A stretch of DNA of 64,000 nucleotides from Heyndrickxia sporothermodurans (GTDB lineage Bacteria > Bacillota > Bacilli > Bacillales > Bacillaceae_C): positions 1 through 64,000 of the forward strand of contig BORH01000019.1 of assembly GCA_018333075.1 (NCBI GenBank). The letters are read 5' to 3'. The notes beneath the pieces are model-generated. The model was given only the letters and a program-made list of their open reading frames with translations, did no database searches and had not been told where the DNA came from. Both the position numbers and the translations under genes were made by a program. This document shows, piece after piece, positions 42,646 to 51,946 of this stretch; position 1 is the first letter of the stretch; each line of letters opens with the position of its first letter.

Positions 42646-43533
42646 TTATGGATTTTTTGTCACATTTACAAAGGCAGTTCTTATAAAATCCAATTGGTAT
42701 TTCCCTGAACCAAAGCGATAATCAGAAGATTTTTTCTTATGTTGATCAGCATGCGCGATACCTGTCATTTCACTCACATCTTCTGTATGAATGGAGACAT
42801 TTGCATGGTCCTCAAAGGCTACATTGACTGTATTAGCTGAATCAATGGACCAATGATTGGCAAGACTTCTCAGCTTCAAAGTTATTTCATTATTGTCCCC
42901 GGTTACTTCAAGCTTCAGATTGCTCGGAATCAGTAAGGTTGAGTTCATATTCATCTGATTCATTAATGGCTGATGGGGGTCTGGCAAATCCTTTATTTTA
43001 ATATACAAAGTATCCCCTTTCTCCTTCACCATCAAATAATCTTCATATGATTTAAGTTTATCTTGTTTGGATGCTATATCTCCTTGATAGGTACCGAAAA
43101 TCGATACATTTTTTTCAGATGTTCCTTCTATTCTTATCGGGTAACACCCTGATTCAACAACGATTCGTTTAATATTTTCTCCTATAGCTTTCTCAAAGCT
43201 TGGCAAATCAACGGTCTTTTGTACTGCCTTTATAGATGTTGTAACCTTGTCTAGAACGCCTGTCGTCGTAACAATTGTAAGGCCAATTCCAACGGCACCA
43301 ATGATTCCAACAAAAATAATACTTAAAAAATCATATTTTAACATCGGTTTTTCCTGCTTTGAGAAATACAGAGACAGAAGAATTTCAATACCAAGAACAA
43401 TTAATAAGACTGGCCACCAGTTCACCATTACGGTTGCCGCATTCCAATGAAACAATTGAGTAAGAACGAGAAATACACCGAGAAATATAAGGGAAATTCC
43501 CATTGAAAATGTACCGACACGCCATGATTTCAT
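42646..43533 (-). CDS. Membrane protein with LiaI/LiaF-like helices and toast-rack-like domain
   Basis: 295 residues. The N-terminus has three to four helices (FSMGISLIFLGVFLVLTQLF; VNWWPVLLIVLGIEILLSLY) like the LiaI-LiaF TM module. A beta-helical DUF4097/toast-rack-like domain follows (IKRIVVESGCYPIRIEGTSE, LLIPSNLKLEVTGDNNEITL). Such proteins sense or modulate envelope stress. It is last in the ECF sigma operon; the overlap with the upstream gene shows coupling. Confidence 0.7.
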   Translation of the reverse strand: MKSWRVGTFSMGISLIFLGVFLVLTQLFHWNAATVMVNWWPVLLIVLGIEILLSLYFSKQEKPMLKYDFLSIIFVGIIGAVGIGLTIVTTTGVLDKVTTSIKAVQKTVDLPSFEKAIGENIKRIVVESGCYPIRIEGTSEKNVSIFGTYQGDIASKQDKLKSYEDYLMVKEKGDTLYIKIKDLPDPHQPLMNQMNMNSTLLIPSNLKLEVTGDNNEITLKLRSLANHWSIDSANTVNVAFEDHANVSIHTEDVSEMTGIAHADQHKKKSSDYRFGSGKYQLDFIRTAFVNVTKNP

Positions 43534-44600
43534 TATTTACCATCTCCCTTGCGTTTATTCCCAATAAGAAGCTTTATACCTCCACCAATTAGAAGTATAC
43601 AAACAAGCACTGTTTGGAAATATTGGCTAAACCAATATTGATAGTCGAAGTGTAAATATTGGTTTAGGACTGGTGATAATGCAGGCAATAATACATTTGA
43701 TAGCAAATAATACATGCCTAGCAATAACAAACCTATTCCTACCCATTTCTGGTGATTATTTAAATATGAAATGATTGGTCTATCTTCCATCTCTTCTCGT
43801 CCATACTTTGATGCTCTCTGTAAACCATCAAAAAAGCTATAAAACCATATTATTGGAACGATAAATAAGAATATCCCTAATCGTAAAACATCCAAAATAT
43901 AAATAGAAAATAAGAAGGCTGCCATTAATTGAATTCCTCGCTGTTGCATGCCTAAATATAAATGACCCGCACCTGGAATAATTGATAAAAAGGTAGCAAT
44001 TGATCTGCTTTTCTTTCCATCTTCCCGTTTCATTTCAATTTCCTCTAGAATTGAGCGGTCAACCAGTTCCTCACCTTGTTGTTTTTTCGTTAGTTGCTGC
44101 ATAACATCAAAGAAACCATAAACCCAAATAACTAGAAGAAACAGAAGGAATACGAGAAATTCAATTCTTCCAGTAAATGCTGTGATAAATAAAATCATTA
44201 CACTTAAGCCTAGGAAGGAGACTAATATGGTTAATCCTCGGTTCATTAAGCCTAATTGAAAATGTCCAAGACCAGGTACAAACGATAAAATGATTGTATA
44301 GAAGCGTTCTGATTCTGGGTTAGACGCATTTTGATCCGTTTTATCTTTATTTGAATGATACACTTTTGATGCAATGATCGCTGTAACGATAAAGTTAATA
44401 ATATAGAGAACAAATCCAATTAAACCAAGTACAAATGCAAAAAATTCATTATAAATTACCTTAACTAGATATAATCCAACCAGCGGAAAACCAAAAACTG
44501 TAAGTGTATAAAATAGACCGCCGATTTTCCCTAGATAAAGCAATCCTCCTCCAGGAAAAAAGGCTAATAGGAAGGCAACAATCGGATTTTTCTTACTCAT
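43533..44600 (-). CDS. Multi-pass membrane protein with three TM2-like repeats
   Basis: 355 residues. The TM2-type motif appears three times: FFPGGGLLYLGKIGGLFYTL, VPGLGHFQLGLMNRGLTIL and IPGAGHLYLGMQQRGIQLM. Each is followed by a helical hairpin, and a further pair of helices closes the protein (about ten helices). I infer internal triplication. It starts inside the preceding gene's end (4-bp overlap) in the sigma operon. Its role is unknown; it is probably part of the anti-sigma signalling or the response. Confidence 0.7.
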   Translation of the reverse strand: MSKKNPIVAFLLAFFPGGGLLYLGKIGGLFYTLTVFGFPLVGLYLVKVIYNEFFAFVLGLIGFVLYIINFIVTAIIASKVYHSNKDKTDQNASNPESERFYTIILSFVPGLGHFQLGLMNRGLTILVSFLGLSVMILFITAFTGRIEFLVFLLFLLVIWVYGFFDVMQQLTKKQQGEELVDRSILEEIEMKREDGKKSRSIATFLSIIPGAGHLYLGMQQRGIQLMAAFLFSIYILDVLRLGIFLFIVPIIWFYSFFDGLQRASKYGREEMEDRPIISYLNNHQKWVGIGLLLLGMYYLLSNVLLPALSPVLNQYLHFDYQYWFSQYFQTVLVCILLIGGGIKLLIGNKRKGDGK

Positions 44601-45055
44601 TTTTTCTCCTCCTGTTCTGATTTCTTTTGTACTTCTTTATCGATAAACGAAACTTTATTTTTCATAAAGCCTTCAACAACTGATGGCTCATTCTTCTTAT
44701 TCGCTTCAAAGTCACTTACGATATTCATAAGATGAGAAAACACACCCGTTGACATGAGAAAAAGAGTCATAGCTGCAGCTAAAACATAATGAAATGCGGG
44801 TTTATGATAAAACTTAGAGACAGGCATTTTCTTTTCAGTTACCTGCTGCTGATTAATTTTTATCATGACTGCATCTGTAAATGCCTCATCATGCTGCATA
44901 ACCGGAAGCTGTTGCTCCTGTGCTTCAATCACTTCCATGTAGGTGGACAAGCATTGGCCACATTCGAATAAATGTGTGTCGTATTGCTCTCTCGTTTCTT
45001 CATCTAGCTGATTCTTCACATATAGAACCCAATCCTCATAACTTATATGCATCAT
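44597..45055 (-). CDS. Putative anti-sigma factor (zinc-finger type, one TM)
   Basis: AGGAGGA before ATG 45055 gives 152 residues. The cytosolic N-terminus has HISYEDWVLYVKNQLDEE and HLFECGQCLSTYMEV. This resembles the HX3CX2C part of ZAS anti-sigma domains (His near DTHLFECGQC). One membrane helix follows (FHYVLAAAMTLFLMSTGVF). It would bind and inhibit the sigma factor encoded just upstream; start and sigma stop overlap as ATGA. Confidence 0.78.
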   Translation of the reverse strand: MMHISYEDWVLYVKNQLDEETREQYDTHLFECGQCLSTYMEVIEAQEQQLPVMQHDEAFTDAVMIKINQQQVTEKKMPVSKFYHKPAFHYVLAAAMTLFLMSTGVFSHLMNIVSDFEANKKNEPSVVEGFMKNKVSFIDKEVQKKSEQEEKK

Positions 45056-45591
45056 CGAAAATCCTCCTCCTTCCAATGCTTCTTCATCCAAAGCCTTGCA
45101 CGATACAGCTTAGTCTCAATCGTTTTTACTTGAACCTGTTGTTCCTCAGCCAGTTGCTGGTATGTTTTTTCTTTTATATAAAAGCCTTCAATCACTTCCT
45201 GATAATTTTCCGGAACCTCATCCAGCCGTTTTCTAATTAACTCTCTTTTTTCCTTTAGTAACACAGTTTCTTCCGTATTTATATTACCTTGATATACCTC
45301 TGGTTGAAATTCAACTATATTTTCCTCTTGCCTTCGTAGTTTCTTCCTTTTTATATCTATCGCATGATTAACCGCAATTCTTGTTATCCATGTTTTAAAA
45401 CCTTGATTCTCATATTTGGGGAGAGAAGCATAGATTTTCAAAAACACTTCTTGAGCGGCATCCTCAGCATCCTGCTGATTCCGTAAAATAGCGTAAACCG
45501 TATGAAAAATGTGGAGTCGATACTTTTCGACTAACAGCCGAAATGCATGGTCATTTCCATTCTTCACCTTCTCAATAAGCATGGCATCCAA
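45052..45591 (-). CDS. ECF RNA polymerase sigma factor
   Basis: 179 residues with a TTG start behind GGGAGAG. Sigma region 2 includes LLVEKYRLHIFHTVYAILRN and DAEDAAQEVFLKIYASL, then FKTWITRIAVNHAIDIKRKK. Region 4 is ENYQEVIEGFYIKEKTYQQL and VQVKTIETKLYRARLWMKKH. It leads an operon with its anti-sigma and two envelope proteins, so it probably answers cell-envelope stress. It is not assignable to a named Bacillus ECF. Confidence 0.9.
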   Translation of the reverse strand: MDAMLIEKVKNGNDHAFRLLVEKYRLHIFHTVYAILRNQQDAEDAAQEVFLKIYASLPKYENQGFKTWITRIAVNHAIDIKRKKLRRQEENIVEFQPEVYQGNINTEETVLLKEKRELIRKRLDEVPENYQEVIEGFYIKEKTYQQLAEEQQVQVKTIETKLYRARLWMKKHWKEEDFR

Positions 45592-45687
45592 AACTTCTCT
45601 CCCCCCTTTCTAATAATCTCCTATTATAAACGAAAAATCGTACATTCCCCCCTACACATTTTTCATTAAATTTTTTTGGTCATAAAA

Positions 45688-45717
45688 AAAACTAGCCCTA
45701 TTATTGAGGACTAGTCA
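45688..45717 (-). terminator. Terminator after the CcdC-like gene
   Basis: ACTAGTCC / GGGCTAGT (one wobble) with eight T residues on the minus strand, starting at the stop codon of the gene at 45711. Confidence 0.75.
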
Positions 45718-46223
45718 TTTAACGAATGTTCGATTGACTTGCTTTTGATTAATACGAATGAATAATAGCCAATATAATAGACAGCCAAAATGAAAAAGAC
45801 AGCTAATGTCAATGGATCCCTTCCATATGCTTCCGGCCCTAATTGCGGTTGTGTTTTAGATAATGTGTATATCTCAAAAATCCGGTATAAGAATCTGCTT
45901 AAAAAGATAAACAAAATCAGTGATTCAATCCATATATGCGTTCGAAACATAATGGTCTCTTTTTGCCTTTCAAATTGGCTATGCCTCATAGCAAATATTA
46001 GAAGAGCACTACCTATAGCAGCACCAACTAAATCATATAAAAATGAAATCGGGTGCAGTGCACTTGTAAATAATAATAGAATAACTAAAAATGAAAATAT
46101 TGTTATGCGTGTTATAAGCCTTCTTTTTTTTAATGGTTGAAACCCAATCGATCGCTTTACTCGACGATAGAGAATAAAGCCAATCACTAAAAATGAATAT
46201 AAATACTGTGGATGGACGTGCAA
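45711..46223 (-). CDS. CcdC-like / DUF1453 membrane protein
   Basis: 170 residues with five helices. YRRVKRSIGFQPLKKRRLIT near the N-terminus, DLVGAAIGSALLIFAMRHSQ and FRTHIWIESLILFIFLSRFL are characteristic of the CcdC/DUF1453 family, originally named from the B. subtilis ccdA locus. Function unproven. Here it lies 26 kb from ccdA and 15 bp after an arylamine acetyltransferase gene. Confidence 0.75.
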   Translation of the reverse strand: MHVHPQYLYSFLVIGFILYRRVKRSIGFQPLKKRRLITRITIFSFLVILLLFTSALHPISFLYDLVGAAIGSALLIFAMRHSQFERQKETIMFRTHIWIESLILFIFLSRFLYRIFEIYTLSKTQPQLGPEAYGRDPLTLAVFFILAVYYIGYYSFVLIKSKSIEHSLND

Positions 46224-46238
46224 GCAGGCACCTACTTT

Positions 46239-47042
46239 CTATTTTTTAAACAAAATAACTCCACGTTTTTCAAGAAATTGAATCGATTCATCTAATGAAT
46301 GCTCATCAATTTGATAAACCTCCTGAACCGTCTGTCTCCATTTATTCATATCACGCATTTGAATTTCACGGATATTCCGATAGGTCATTACCTTTATTGA
46401 CCCATCTCTCAAAAAATAGCATTCATGTCCGTTAAACCTCACTGCGGTAATTCTTCTCATCGTTGTATTTTGATCATCATCAATATACGATTGTTCAATA
46501 TCTTTTTTAATATCATCTTCTGTTAATGGTGTCCATTCAATTTCCTTTTTCACAAATGACCTTCCATTTGATCGGCGATCGATTTCAAAGCGATCTTTTG
46601 TTTTTTGGATAAAGATAATTTCCTCACCAAACCCATGAAGGACATGTCTTCTTTTCGCTACTAGCTCAACAGGCTTCATAATCGGAGAGCCATAGCCCAC
46701 ATCAACATAAAATTGCCGCTCATCCAATGTTACCATAGTAGCTAGATGCCCAGGATTTACTCGAACTAAAGAACAGACGAACCCTAGTTCAGTTAGAAGC
46801 CTTGAAAAATTTATGTTCAAGGTATAGCAGGTTCCTCCCCACCCTTTTTCTAATAAGTTTTCTACAAAAACTTCTAGCGATGGAACAAAGCTCGATTTTT
46901 CCTGATAATAATGAAACTTACTAAATGTTTCATAAGGAATTCGAGATAGATGCTGTTGAATGAGCCTTTGTAAATAATTCACAGATGGCGCTTCTTTATC
47001 TATTTTTAAATACTTTAAGTAGCTTTCAATGATTTGTTCCAA
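46239..47042 (-). CDS. Arylamine N-acetyltransferase
   Basis: I favour the TTG at 47042 (268 residues, DLEQIIESYLKYLKID start) over upstream in-frame codons; GAAAGAG upstream is weak, so the start is uncertain. Catalytic Cys in EKGWGGTCYTLN, His in NPGHLATMV and Asp in FYVDVGYGSP form the NAT triad, and RIPYETFSKF is the usual N-terminal helix block. It acetylates aromatic amines or hydrazines with acetyl-CoA in the cytoplasm. The natural substrate is unknown. Confidence 0.85.
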   Translation of the reverse strand: MEQIIESYLKYLKIDKEAPSVNYLQRLIQQHLSRIPYETFSKFHYYQEKSSFVPSLEVFVENLLEKGWGGTCYTLNINFSRLLTELGFVCSLVRVNPGHLATMVTLDERQFYVDVGYGSPIMKPVELVAKRRHVLHGFGEEIIFIQKTKDRFEIDRRSNGRSFVKKEIEWTPLTEDDIKKDIEQSYIDDDQNTTMRRITAVRFNGHECYFLRDGSIKVMTYRNIREIQMRDMNKWRQTVQEVYQIDEHSLDESIQFLEKRGVILFKK

Positions 47043-47390
47043 GTCTATCACTCTTTCAATAAAGCTATTTCTAAAACAGCCGATCCTCTTAACAAAATGA
47101 AGAATACTTATATTCATTCTCGCAAAATGTAAGAAATCCTGCAAACAATTTTATAATGGGAATAATCTTGAAAACTACAAAATAAAAGAGCATTTTGCAA
47201 AATACCGACAAACTAGGCAAATGAGTAACACTCAATATTATACGTTTCTAATTTCAGTAAGTGCAATGCAATTGAAACATGGTTATATACACATTCGCTA
47301 TCATAAAAATCACTTTTTGACAAACGATATTTATTATTTATATTTCGAAAATTTACTATATAATATAAAAAACACTGAAGGGGTGTTGTT

Positions 47391-47990
47391 ATGGAACTTG
47401 AAAAAATCTACGCTGATCTGCCTATTTTAGAGACGGATCGTCTAATTCTAAGAAAGCTATCAATGGAAGACGCAGAGAATATCTATTCTTACGGCTCTAA
47501 TGAAGAGGTTTCTAAATATGTGACTTGGGATACACACCGAACAGTAGCAGACACAAAGGAATATATTGAATATGTTCTAAGGCAATACGAAAATGGTCAA
47601 ATAGCTCCTTGGGGAATTGAATACAAGCTAAATAAGCAATTGATTGGGACAATTGATTTTGTTTGGTGGAAACCACGACATAAAAGTGCTGAAATCGGCT
47701 ATGTCCTCCATCAAGATTACTGGGGAAAAGGCATAACAACGGAAGCAGCACGTGCATTACTAGCATTTGGATTTAAAAATATGGAGTTAATTCGCATTCA
47801 AGCACGATGTCTTGTTGAAAACATTGGTTCCAGGTGTGTTATGGAGAAAATTGGCATGTCCTATGAAGGAACCCTTAGAAAAGAATTGTTTATTAAAGGA
47901 AAACATTGGGATATAAATATGTTTTCAATACTAAAAGAGGAATTTGAAGCCTTTAACCTTGTAAAAAAGAAACAGGTTAATCACAATTAA
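47391..47990 (+). CDS. RimJ/RimL-type GNAT acetyltransferase
   Basis: 199 residues, ATG after GAAGGGGTG. Start LPILETDRLILRKLSMEDAE, middle AEIGYVLHQDYWGKGITTEA (acetyl-CoA loop) and CLVENIGSRCVMEKIGMSYE are typical of Acetyltransf_3 proteins that modify protein N-termini or small amines. Single gene with its own terminator. Confidence 0.88.
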   Translation: MELEKIYADLPILETDRLILRKLSMEDAENIYSYGSNEEVSKYVTWDTHRTVADTKEYIEYVLRQYENGQIAPWGIEYKLNKQLIGTIDFVWWKPRHKSAEIGYVLHQDYWGKGITTEAARALLAFGFKNMELIRIQARCLVENIGSRCVMEKIGMSYEGTLRKELFIKGKHWDINMFSILKEEFEAFNLVKKKQVNHN

Positions 47991-48015
47991 GCAGCTTGAA
48001 TATTTCAAGCTGCTC
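47987..48015 (+). terminator. Terminator after the RimJ-like gene
   Basis: AGCAGCTTGAA / TTCAAGCTGCT stem with a short loop; CTTGTTT follows. It also lies at the end of the convergent gene. Confidence 0.8.
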
Positions 48016-48019
48016 TTGT

Positions 48020-48775
48020 TTATTTTATATGTAGTGTCAGAGCCTCTACTAAAAATGCCTCATCAATCCCTGTTTTTTGATGAATCACGTTTGCCCACTG
48101 TTCAACCGTTTCTTGTTTCGGGTCATGAAACAGTCCTTCACTCGTACTTAAAAAGCTAGTCCAATTATAAAATTCCCAATGGGCCATTTCATTTTTATAT
48201 GGGATTCTATACTCCAGCAATGGTGGCTTTTCTAAATGATTTTGTGACAGTTCAGCTGCAGCTAGAAATTGATTCATTTCAATCGGATCAAGATGAAATT
48301 CCTGTGTACTGCATTTCCCATTAGGACGATGATAAAGAATTTTTACATGGTCCTCATCACTTGTCACTACTTGGATTTCAGCAGCTGTAAAAAATCCTGT
48401 CAACTTTTCATTTGAAAACTCTTCAGAATCAGAATCGATCAATATTGGATTTAACCAGAGATCACCTAAATCACATAAATAACGATTTCCATTTCCATTC
48501 ACTGCAATTACAGCGACATGGGCGCTTGTTGTCCCAATATGATGACCTATCGGATAGGCTTTCACCCCATTTTTCGCAAATTCATCTAATAGCCAAAGCG
48601 CTAAATCAAAGCAGTTGCCCGAATTTCCAAATTGCGCACGATGCTCTTTCATTAATGAAACATCTCTTTGCTTCTTCCTTCCTGCTTGATGGAAATACCA
48701 TGCTTTCGTAAGTGTTTCCATTGGGAAGTCATCAAACTTCCTCCAAACCGATAATATGTCTTCTGTTGCATGCAT
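48020..48775 (-). CDS. Arylamine acetyltransferase/transglutaminase-like protein
   Basis: AAAAGGAGGAATTTG sets ATG 48775 (251 residues). A papain-like order of residues is seen: Cys in GNSGNCFDLALWLLDEF, His in TTSAHVAVIAV and Asp in YLCDLGDLWLNP. It is related to NAT but lacks the GGxC signature, so it may be a transglutaminase-like hydrolase or peptide-modifying enzyme. The second half (LLEYRIPYKNEMAHWEFYNW) is conserved in Bacillus homologues. Substrate unknown. Confidence 0.7.
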   Translation of the reverse strand: MHATEDILSVWRKFDDFPMETLTKAWYFHQAGRKKQRDVSLMKEHRAQFGNSGNCFDLALWLLDEFAKNGVKAYPIGHHIGTTSAHVAVIAVNGNGNRYLCDLGDLWLNPILIDSDSEEFSNEKLTGFFTAAEIQVVTSDEDHVKILYHRPNGKCSTQEFHLDPIEMNQFLAAAELSQNHLEKPPLLEYRIPYKNEMAHWEFYNWTSFLSTSEGLFHDPKQETVEQWANVIHQKTGIDEAFLVEALTLHIK

Positions 48776-48837
48776 AATCAAATTCCTCCTTTTTATAAAT
48801 ACATTACATTCTTTATAAACGAGGAGAAATCCTTGTA

Positions 48838-48869
48838 CAAAAAAAGCGATTTTAAAGAATCGCTTTTTT
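48838..48869. terminator. Bidirectional hairpin after nrnB
   Basis: AAAAAAGCGATT / AATCGCTTTTTT with a six-base loop, lying 8 bp beyond the nrnB stop codon. Confidence 0.88.
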
Positions 48870-48876
48870 AATCTGG

Positions 48877-50061
48877 TCATCCTTTCGCTTTTCCTACTTC
48901 ATTCATTAAATAATTTACAAACTCATCATCTTTTACAAGCCATGTCATTTCATTTCTTTTCAGGTATATTTCAGCCTCCTGAAAGCTAGAAAAGATTTCT
49001 TCTATTTTCACTTTATTTTTTTCAATAGCCCATTCATTTTCATTCACAGGATATAGCAGAAACAGCTCATCCCTTCGATTTTTATATAAAGAACCAAAGG
49101 TGGATTGCTTAATGTTAAAGCGATTTCTTTTTGCATCCTCCCGAAGGGGCTCTAAATGGAAGGTTTCCTCTACAAATAGCTTATAGGTTTCCTCTGTTAA
49201 GGAACAGCCTGATGCTTTTGCATGTCCTCCTCCACCAAAATGTCCAGCTACCTCTGAAACGTCGACATGATCATGAATGGTACGAAATCCTACACGTTTA
49301 CCACCAATATTAAGAATAGCGATATAATCAAGATGTGGGTATTCCTTACCAAGCTCGTTTCCTAGCTCAGAATGGTAAGATTCAGCATAAACAATACCTG
49401 CAAAATAATCTCCGACCTTCTTTTGCACAATTTCATGACCTTTTCGACGAATATAGCGTTCAATCTTATTTTCTTCCATCTCCAGTAATTTCTTTTCAAA
49501 TTCGTCAAAATAAAAATGCTCACTTGCTTTAAGACGCTCAATCATCTTTTCTTCAAATTCATCTATAGACACTAAGAAAAAAAGTGCATTAAGTCTTTGA
49601 GCCTCAAAGTTGTTATTTTTCTCCCACTCCCACGTATCATATTGTCTAACAAGCTCAACAAACTCACTTATAGAGTCAGTAGCCTCCATTAACTGATTTG
49701 TAACTAAATAATCGTATAGTAAAGAAGTAGCTGAAGTTAAATTTCCTTGCTTATCCTCAACAATTACCTGTCCCCACTCATAATCATTGAAATGTAGTGC
49801 TGACTTATGATGATCAAGCAAATGAACCTTTCCACCAGATTGATGAAATTCTTCTAACCGTTTTTCATTTTCTTCATTTACAGATAAATCGGTTATCAGT
49901 AAAAAGGTGTCTTTTTCCTCGTTCTCCAAAAACCATTCCACTTCTCGATTCAGTCCAGAAATCGAATTATAACGTACCTTTACTTGATTACCAAAAGCAA
50001 TTTTTGCGAGAATGCCACAGCCAACTCCATCTAAATCATTATGCGATAATATTTTATACAT
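48877..50061 (-). CDS. nrnB: Oligoribonuclease NrnB (DHH phosphoesterase)
   Basis: GAGGTG before ATG 50061 (394 residues). DHH/DHHA1 architecture: SHNDLDGVGCGI (motif I), LLITDLSVNEEN (motif II), KVHLLDHHKSALHFNDYEW (motif III DHH) and the C-terminal GGGGHAKASGCSL of DHHA1. NrnB degrades two- to five-nucleotide RNAs in RNA turnover. Length and N-terminus match B. subtilis NrnB (YngD). Confidence 0.88.
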   Translation of the reverse strand: MYKILSHNDLDGVGCGILAKIAFGNQVKVRYNSISGLNREVEWFLENEEKDTFLLITDLSVNEENEKRLEEFHQSGGKVHLLDHHKSALHFNDYEWGQVIVEDKQGNLTSATSLLYDYLVTNQLMEATDSISEFVELVRQYDTWEWEKNNNFEAQRLNALFFLVSIDEFEEKMIERLKASEHFYFDEFEKKLLEMEENKIERYIRRKGHEIVQKKVGDYFAGIVYAESYHSELGNELGKEYPHLDYIAILNIGGKRVGFRTIHDHVDVSEVAGHFGGGGHAKASGCSLTEETYKLFVEETFHLEPLREDAKRNRFNIKQSTFGSLYKNRRDELFLLYPVNENEWAIEKNKVKIEEIFSSFQEAEIYLKRNEMTWLVKDDEFVNYLMNEVGKAKG

Positions 50062-50304
50062 GCTCTTCACCTCTGAACGTAGTATGGTTTCTAATGTTGA
50101 AAATTATTGATTGTCCTTAGAATTTTCACAAAAAAATACTTACCTTAAATCAAACCTTTATCCAAGATTAATTTTATCAAAGTCTTGGTATTAATGAAAA
50201 AATAGATTTTCTTATAAGATGAAATAGGTTTATTGAAGAAGAAATAATTAGTAAAATGAATAAAAATAAGTCATTTTCTCAATGGTAAGGAAGGGGTTTT
50301 AGGT

Positions 50305-50679
50305 ATGAAAAAAAGGTTCTTATGTCATTTGATACTTTTATTAGTGATAGCAGGCTGTTCAGCTACACCTATGAATCCAACAGCGAAATCTATTCTTAAA
50401 GAAAACCCTCACGCAGATATTCTGAGATATAATAATTTAATTTATATTAACGCAACTAACATCGAATCGGTAAAAAAATCAAACTATACAAAAGGCGATA
50501 AAATTGGAGAAATAAAGAAAACGACGACATCCTCTATAAATTTCAAAAATTTTTATGCTACAAAATTAGCAACTGGAACTGAGATTTTCTCTACTGGTGA
50601 TAAAGATAAAGATACTTACACTATAATTACAGAAGTAAATGGAAAACAAATACTGTATCGGGTGCTTTTAGAGGGATAG
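50305..50679 (+). CDS. Small lipoprotein, unknown
   Basis: 124 residues. Lipobox VIAGC (Cys about residue 18) after a hydrophobic run marks a membrane-anchored lipoprotein. The mature part (NNLIYINATNIESV, KGDKIGEIKKT, GTEIFSTGDKDKDTYTIITE) resembles small beta-rich Bacillus lipoproteins of unknown role. ATG after GGAAGGGG. Stand-alone gene; a repeat array follows with no obvious terminator between. Confidence 0.75.
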   Translation: MKKRFLCHLILLLVIAGCSATPMNPTAKSILKENPHADILRYNNLIYINATNIESVKKSNYTKGDKIGEIKKTTTSSINFKNFYATKLATGTEIFSTGDKDKDTYTIITEVNGKQILYRVLLEG

Positions 50680-50730
50680 ATGTATCATATTTTTTGGTAA
50701 AATGAACCATTGTGGGAGGACAGAAGTTAT

Positions 50731-51262
50731 TTTAGTCTTATCGTTGAATTGTTAATTGTATAGCGGAATTCCTTCTCTCATTGGAGAATGACCATCTTTA
50801 AAGTAGAATTCCATTGATTACTGCTGATATCAACGTTTTATCGTTGATATGTTTGAAAATGTGGTCGATATATTATAAATTGCAGTCGATAAATGGATAA
50901 TTTCTGTTGATAAAGTCGGTAAAACGGGGGATTTCCCTTGCTCATCGCAGATAAAAGGCATCTAGGGTTGATAAGGACATTATTTTTGTAACGACAGATG
51001 ATATTCTAGTTTTATCGTTGATTTGTTAATTTTATAGCTGAATTCCTTCTCTCATTGGAGAATAACCATCTTTAAAGTTGAATTCCATTGATTACTGCTG
51101 ATATCACCGTTTTATCGCTGATATGTTTGAAAATGTGGTCGATATATTATAAATTGCAGTCGATAAATGGATAATTTATGTTGATAAAGTCGGTAAAGCG
51201 GGGGATATCCCTTGCTCATTGCAGATAAAAGGCATTTAAGCTGATATAAACATTCTACTTCT
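50731..51262. repeat. 21-nt periodic array B (GTTGATA words), duplicated block
   Basis: Units of 19-21 nt each begin with GNNGATA or GNNGAAT (GTTGATATG..., GTCGATATA..., GTCGATAAA..., GTTGATAAA...). A block of about 13 units (274 nt) occurs twice: TCGTTGA at 50741 matches TCGTTGA at 51015, with the copies nearly identical. No start codon or conserved frame supports a protein. Confidence 0.85.
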
Positions 51263-51270
51263 AAACATCA

Positions 51271-51296
51271 TAAAAAGACAGCTAGATCTAGCTGCC
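51271..51296 (-). terminator. Terminator after the thioredoxin-like gene
   Basis: CAGCTAGATCTAGCTG self-complementary stem with TTTTTA on the minus strand. Confidence 0.75.
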
Positions 51297-51306
51297 CTTT
51301 TCCTCA

Positions 51307-51867
51307 CTAAGCCTTTGATAATGTATCTTTCAGACTTAAATACACTTCATTCCAAAGTTCTTTATTTTCTACAAATGCCTGAGTTATTTTTTTGAATACT
51401 GCTTTTTGTTCCTCTTCGAACCGTTCGTCTTCTTTAGGAGGCAATACAGAACGTAATTCCATTACGTAATCTTGAACCTTTGCTGCACGTGGTCCCCATT
51501 TTGCTTTTTCTTCGCCGTTTTTATCAATGAATATAAAAATCGGTATGGAACGAGCCGTGCCATTTGTTAAATATTGATCCATTAATTCAAGATTTTGATC
51601 ACGTAGAATCATACGTACTCCGATATTTGCTGCTTCTGCTATTTTTAAAAGAATGGGTGTGTTCATCATCGCATCCCCGCACCAATCTTCAGTAATAACG
51701 ATTGCACGTAGTTCTTTTTCTTTTACCTCATTAAAAAAAGCTTGATCTTCCTCTGAAACTTGAAAGCGATCATAAATCGATTGTAAGTTTTCTTTATGTA
51801 CTTGCATGGAATCAATGAATTCTTTTGCAGGAATTCCCTTTTCGAACCATTCATTTAATGTTGTCAC
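51307..51867 (-). CDS. Thioredoxin-like protein (Thioredoxin_9 type)
   Basis: 186 residues. The redox region reads VITEDWCGDAMMNTPILLKI, a WCGD motif with only one active Cys instead of CxxC. Then RSIPIFIFIDKNGEEKAKWG holds the cis-Pro. Single-Cys proteins of this kind may act on bacillithiol or other mixed disulfides; the role is inferred. Start ATG with GGGGTG upstream. Confidence 0.78.
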   Translation of the reverse strand: MTTLNEWFEKGIPAKEFIDSMQVHKENLQSIYDRFQVSEEDQAFFNEVKEKELRAIVITEDWCGDAMMNTPILLKIAEAANIGVRMILRDQNLELMDQYLTNGTARSIPIFIFIDKNGEEKAKWGPRAAKVQDYVMELRSVLPPKEDERFEEEQKAVFKKITQAFVENKELWNEVYLSLKDTLSKA

Positions 51868-51946
51868 CTATATCACCCCTATTCATTATTGATATTAAAA
51901 TATCATAAAAGTAAGTAGATTTCATTTTTTTAGTATTAAAATTTTT

